A DNA stretch of 64,000 nt. It comes from an uncultured Novosphingobium sp. (GTDB taxonomy: Bacteria; Pseudomonadota; Alphaproteobacteria; Sphingomonadales; Sphingomonadaceae). Shown one piece after another: positions 61,435 through 64,000 of the stretch. Position 1 is the first letter of the stretch. Every line of letters begins with the position of its first letter. Both the position numbers and the translations under genes were made by a program. The notes under the pieces are model-generated. The model worked only from the letters and a program-made list of their open reading frames with translations. It had not been told where the DNA came from and did no database searches. The stretch lies in the NCBI GenBank assembly GCA_937996535.1, contig CALKVF010000077.1:32302-96301 (forward strand), given 5' to 3'.

Positions 61435-62346
61435 TCAGACCGCGGCTTTCAGTGCGCCGGCCGCTGCTCCGGTCCAGGCCGTTGGCGCCATGCTTTCCGA
61501 CCATGCCGCGACCCGGTGCAACAACCGCAGGCTTTCCCCGATGTCCGCCGACACGCCGTAATGGGTCGTTCCAACGTTGTCCCACAACGCAACGTCACCC
61601 GGTTCCCATTGGTGGCGAACCTGCAGTTCGGGAACCTTGCTCATGTCGTTGGCGATCTTGATCAACGCCTCGCTGACATCGGCCTCATAACCCTTGATCC
61701 GCTGGATATAGGCATTGCCGACAAACAGGCAGGGTTTGCCGGTGGCATGATGTGCCACCACCGCAGGGTGGACCGCATGTTCGCGGTGCGCGGCGATCTT
61801 CTCGATCACCGATTCGTCACCAAAATCGTGGCGCATCATGAGGTACAGTGAATCGTGCTCCATCTCGACATTGCGGAACAGCAGCTTGAGCCCCTCGGGC
61901 AGGCGGTCATAGGCCGAGGTCATGCTTGCCCACATCGTGTCTGCGCCGAACGGTACCTCGGCGGCCTGCAGTACCGACATGATGTTGGGATGGGTCCGAG
62001 CCGTCACATCGTGGTGCCACAGGTCGGTAGTGGCCTTTGCGTGCTCGGTCTTGAGGCGGCGGACCACCATCACTTCGGGGTGGCCTTCTTCGGCCATGGT
62101 CGGCGCGAAGGTGTGCTTTTCCAACCTGTCACCAAAGCCCAGTGCGACCGTCTTCATCTGATCGAACGTCAGGCTCTGCTTGCGTGCAAACAGGACGCCA
62201 TAGGTCCACAATGCTTCGCGAAGATCAGCCCGACCGGCTTCGTCCAGTTCGGATAGATGGCACCCTTCGATCCAGCCACCGATCACTGGCGTGCGGGGAA
62301 CGACGCGGAATTGCGAATAGTCGCGAGTTTCAAGCGCTGCTGACAT
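61435..62346 (-). CDS. TauD/TfdA-family Fe(II)/2-oxoglutarate dioxygenase (second)
   Basis: A 303-residue relative of the enzyme at 52974, clearly diverged from it. The triad is in TDLWHHDVTARTHPN (His, Asp) and GTTHYGVSADIG (distal His), with Arg in RLLHRVAAWSE for 2-oxoglutarate. TPVIGGWIEGCHLSELDEAG and ALWTYGVLFARKQSLTFDQM are the family's N-terminal blocks. The ATG of MSAALETRDYSQF has GGGAGAG upstream; the longer open frame runs through the divergent promoter. It heads an operon with the cupin and alpha/beta hydrolase and is divergent from the second AraC gene. The substrate is unknown; sulfonate or aryl ether cleavage are both possible for the family. Confidence 0.9.
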   Translation of the reverse strand: MSAALETRDYSQFRVVPRTPVIGGWIEGCHLSELDEAGRADLREALWTYGVLFARKQSLTFDQMKTVALGFGDRLEKHTFAPTMAEEGHPEVMVVRRLKTEHAKATTDLWHHDVTARTHPNIMSVLQAAEVPFGADTMWASMTSAYDRLPEGLKLLFRNVEMEHDSLYLMMRHDFGDESVIEKIAAHREHAVHPAVVAHHATGKPCLFVGNAYIQRIKGYEADVSEALIKIANDMSKVPELQVRHQWEPGDVALWDNVGTTHYGVSADIGESLRLLHRVAAWSESMAPTAWTGAAAGALKAAV

Positions 62347-62403
62347 GGCACTCTCCCAAGACTTCTTATTGTCTTGACGATGTCCGATCCTAAAAATGCG
62401 GAT

Positions 62404-62435
62404 TTGACATTCTGGGCCATCAATTGGACATATTG
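62404..62435 (+). promoter_or_regulatory. Direct-repeat operator before the second AraC gene
   Basis: TTGACATTCTG (62404-62414) and TTGGACATATTG (62424-62435) lie 20 bp apart, ending just before the araC ATG. The layout and core (TTGACAT..TT) match the site before the first AraC gene, so the two regulators may recognise each other's promoters. Confidence 0.6.
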
Positions 62436-62439
62436 GGAC

Positions 62440-63471
62440 ATGGTGCACGATTCCATTCCAATGGCCCGCAGTGCAGTCCTTGATGGGTTCGAAGCCACAG
62501 CGCTTGGCCTTTGTCTGGACGTAGATGCCCTGCTGCATCGAGCCAGGATTCCACGCGCCAGCTTGCGCGACACCGAATTGCCGGTGCCGACTGCCAGCAT
62601 TGTCACGCTGCTTGAAGATGCCAGCATCGCTGCGGGCAATCCCTCGTTCGGGCTGATGATGGCCCAGGCGCGCAGTTTTTCCGTGCTAGGTCCGGTTGCA
62701 CTGGTGATGCGCGAACAGCCCGATCTGCGCGGCGCACTGCTAAGCCTTAGCCGATTGGGCCGCGCCCAGGCCGAAGCGATCGAACCCACGCTAGAAGATG
62801 ATGGGGAGACCGCAATCCTCACTTTGTCGCTTGCTCCGGACTTACCGCGCCCCGCCACTCAAACCATTGAACTTGCAATCGCAGCGATCGTACGCTTGCT
62901 GCGCCACTTCCTTGGTCCTCAGTGGTCGCCACAAATGCTCACGTTCAGCCACCGTCGGCCAGCTGATACCACGCCCTATGGACGCATTCTGGGAGTGACG
63001 CCGGTGTTCTGGATGGAACGCAATTCGATCGTTCTGCTCAGTGCTGACCTTGACTCACCTATCGCCGATGCGAATCCAATATTCAGTCGTCAACTTGAAC
63101 GGATGGTTGAACGATCTACGCAGCAACGTGCGGCGCTTCGCAGCCAGCAGGTTGCCGAGGCCATTCGCAGGTTACTGCCCACTGGCGATTGCAGCGCGCA
63201 GAATATTGCCAGCCAGTTCGGCGTCGATCGCAGAACCCTTAACCGTTGGCTAGGAACTGAAGGCCTGAGCTATTCGCAACTGCTAAATCAGACCCGCACT
63301 TTGCTGTGCAATCAATATCGCAATGAGGTTAGCTACACTCTCACTGAAATTGCTTATCTACTGGGCTTCTCGAGCCTGAGCACCTATTCGCGCTGGCGGC
63401 GAGAGCAGAAGCGTGCTCAGATTTATCGACGCGCGAGGAGTGCACCAGACACGAATGAACCGAAGCTTTGA
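62440..63471 (+). CDS. AraC-family regulator (second), with N-terminal effector domain
   Basis: A 343-residue regulator with the same plan as the one at 53989: N-terminal ligand domain (VLDGFEATALGLCLDVDALL onward, with NPSFGLMMAQARSFSVLGPV) and C-terminal helix-turn-helix pair QNIASQFGVDRRTLNRWLG and YTLTEIAYLLGFSSLSTYSR. The ATG of MVHDSIPMARS is chosen since the repeats lie immediately before it; an ATG 22 codons upstream is in frame but would translate the operator. It is divergent from tauD2 and probably controls that operon. Its codon use is less GC-biased than the left half of the window. Confidence 0.88.
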   Translation: MVHDSIPMARSAVLDGFEATALGLCLDVDALLHRARIPRASLRDTELPVPTASIVTLLEDASIAAGNPSFGLMMAQARSFSVLGPVALVMREQPDLRGALLSLSRLGRAQAEAIEPTLEDDGETAILTLSLAPDLPRPATQTIELAIAAIVRLLRHFLGPQWSPQMLTFSHRRPADTTPYGRILGVTPVFWMERNSIVLLSADLDSPIADANPIFSRQLERMVERSTQQRAALRSQQVAEAIRRLLPTGDCSAQNIASQFGVDRRTLNRWLGTEGLSYSQLLNQTRTLLCNQYRNEVSYTLTEIAYLLGFSSLSTYSRWRREQKRAQIYRRARSAPDTNEPKL

Positions 63472-63698
63472 GCCCCTTTAGATTTGCCATTAATCGGCGG
63501 CTCAATCCGCAAAAATGATAATCAACGCTTTTGCAATTGAAGGGGTTGCTGTTCAGACCATTGACCGTGCCGTTTCTCTTTGACCAAAGACACGGATAAC
63601 TGGCTCTACTAATCTTTCCATTCGCTTGCGCAGCGCTGCATTCAATTAGGCACTGGCAGTAGCCGATCGCAAGTGCCTCGGCGCCGCGAAACTGGCAC
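63472..63698. other. Intergenic stretch, nothing recognised
   Basis: Low-GC 227-bp gap between the convergent second AraC gene and the truncated antitoxin-like gene. No ORF, tRNA, repeat or clear terminator was seen. Confidence 0.6.
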
Positions 63699-64000
63699 TC
63701 ACTCTAATCGCTCAGCAGCCTTCATTCTCATAATCCCGCGTGCCAGGATCTGCCCGAGTTCCGTAATGCGCTCCTCAGCCGTCATGGTTGCAGGATCAGG
63801 CCCCTCTCCGGTCCAGGCGGGAGGCGGAGGGTAAAGCTTGGCGTAAAGCTCTACGACTAAATTAGGCCGTTTCGCGATCAGCGCTAAGAGCACTTTGGCA
63901 GGCCCCGTAGGCTGACGCCGGCCTTGCTCCCAGTTAATCAGTGTTCCTTCGGATACGCCGATGCTCTCTGCAAACGCCTTCTGAGACAGGCCCGATTTTG
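63699..64000 (-). CDS. XRE-family helix-turn-helix protein, HigA/NadS-like antitoxin, 5' end outside window
   Basis: About 100 residues are visible, reading from the window edge as GLSQKAFAESIGVSEGTLIN, WEQGRRQPTGPAKVLLALIA and on to a stop at 63699. SQKAFAESIGVSEGTLINWE is a classic XRE helix-turn-helix and WEQGRRQPTGPA is the conserved follow-on of HigA/NadS antitoxins. The C-terminal half (KLYPPPPAWTGEGPDPATM then TAEERITELGQILARGIM) is an appended acidic tail not typical of the family. A HigB/RelE toxin gene should lie upstream, just beyond base 64000. This is a common cargo of mobile regions, in keeping with the island character of this end. Confidence 0.75.
   Translation of the reverse strand, partial: KSGLSQKAFAESIGVSEGTLINWEQGRRQPTGPAKVLLALIAKRPNLVVELYAKLYPPPPAWTGEGPDPATMTAEERITELGQILARGIMRMKAAERLE

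Overview
The window is GC-rich, densely packed DNA that most resembles a sphingomonad (Novosphingobium/Sphingobium-type Alphaproteobacterium). The reasons are two large TonB-dependent receptors, a TorF-type porin, a flavin-dependent tryptophan-halogenase-like gene inside a maltodextrin locus, NasS/NasT control of nitrate assimilation, and a Baeyer-Villiger monooxygenase gene set. The taxon is inferred from gene content only.

Layout. 1-1435: 5' part of a multifunctional beta-oxidation gene (minus strand). 1537-3636: molybdate importer modABC. 3752-4501: TorF-like porin. 4671-15414: maltodextrin locus (two GH13 enzymes, halogenase-like flavoprotein and TonB receptor on minus; LacI regulator and MFS sugar transporter on plus), with the same 12-bp LacI-type half-operator before the receptor and before the transporter. 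15422-20871: Old-Yellow-Enzyme-like oxidoreductase with a MerR regulator and a textbook 19-bp-spacer MerR promoter, a sterol-desaturase-like hydroxylase, a Crp/Fnr regulator and a TPR-sulfotransferase. 21021-28083: a giant autotransporter adhesin whose signal peptide is separated from the passenger by a one-base frameshift in a seven-base homopolymer, followed by a divergent response regulator/histidine kinase pair. 30684-32265: SMP-30-like lactonase and TetR regulator.

32269-45185: nitrate assimilation. On the minus strand: nasT, nasS, an ANTAR-type leader, then (antisense across a plus-strand PP2C phosphatase/kinase gene) the nitrate transporter, an outer-membrane porin, a second ANTAR leader, nirB, nirD, nasA, cobA and a 46-residue zinc-ribbon ORF. 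Both leaders share promoter, two hexaloop hairpins and intrinsic terminator, so they look like one NasT antitermination regulon. The upstream leader points into the antisense strand of the kinase, which is the most unusual regulatory layout in the window. 45281-50860: chromate transporter, second TonB receptor, class A acid phosphatase and two small ORFs.

51225-63471: a lower-GC accessory catabolic island preceded by a tRNA-3'-end-like fragment. It has two parallel units, each a TauD-family dioxygenase gene divergent from an AraC regulator, with similar 20-21-bp direct repeats in front of each regulator. Between and around them lie a rhodanese, an MFS carrier, a Baeyer-Villiger monooxygenase, an MBL-fold hydrolase, a thiol-dioxygenase-like cupin, a four-domain rhodanese with a single intact catalytic loop, an alpha/beta hydrolase and a dihydroxyacetophenone-dioxygenase-like cupin. 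Together they suggest breakdown of an organosulfur ketone or sulfonate; the substrate is not known. This is the best candidate for an undescribed system. The window closes in a truncated XRE/HigA-type antitoxin gene.
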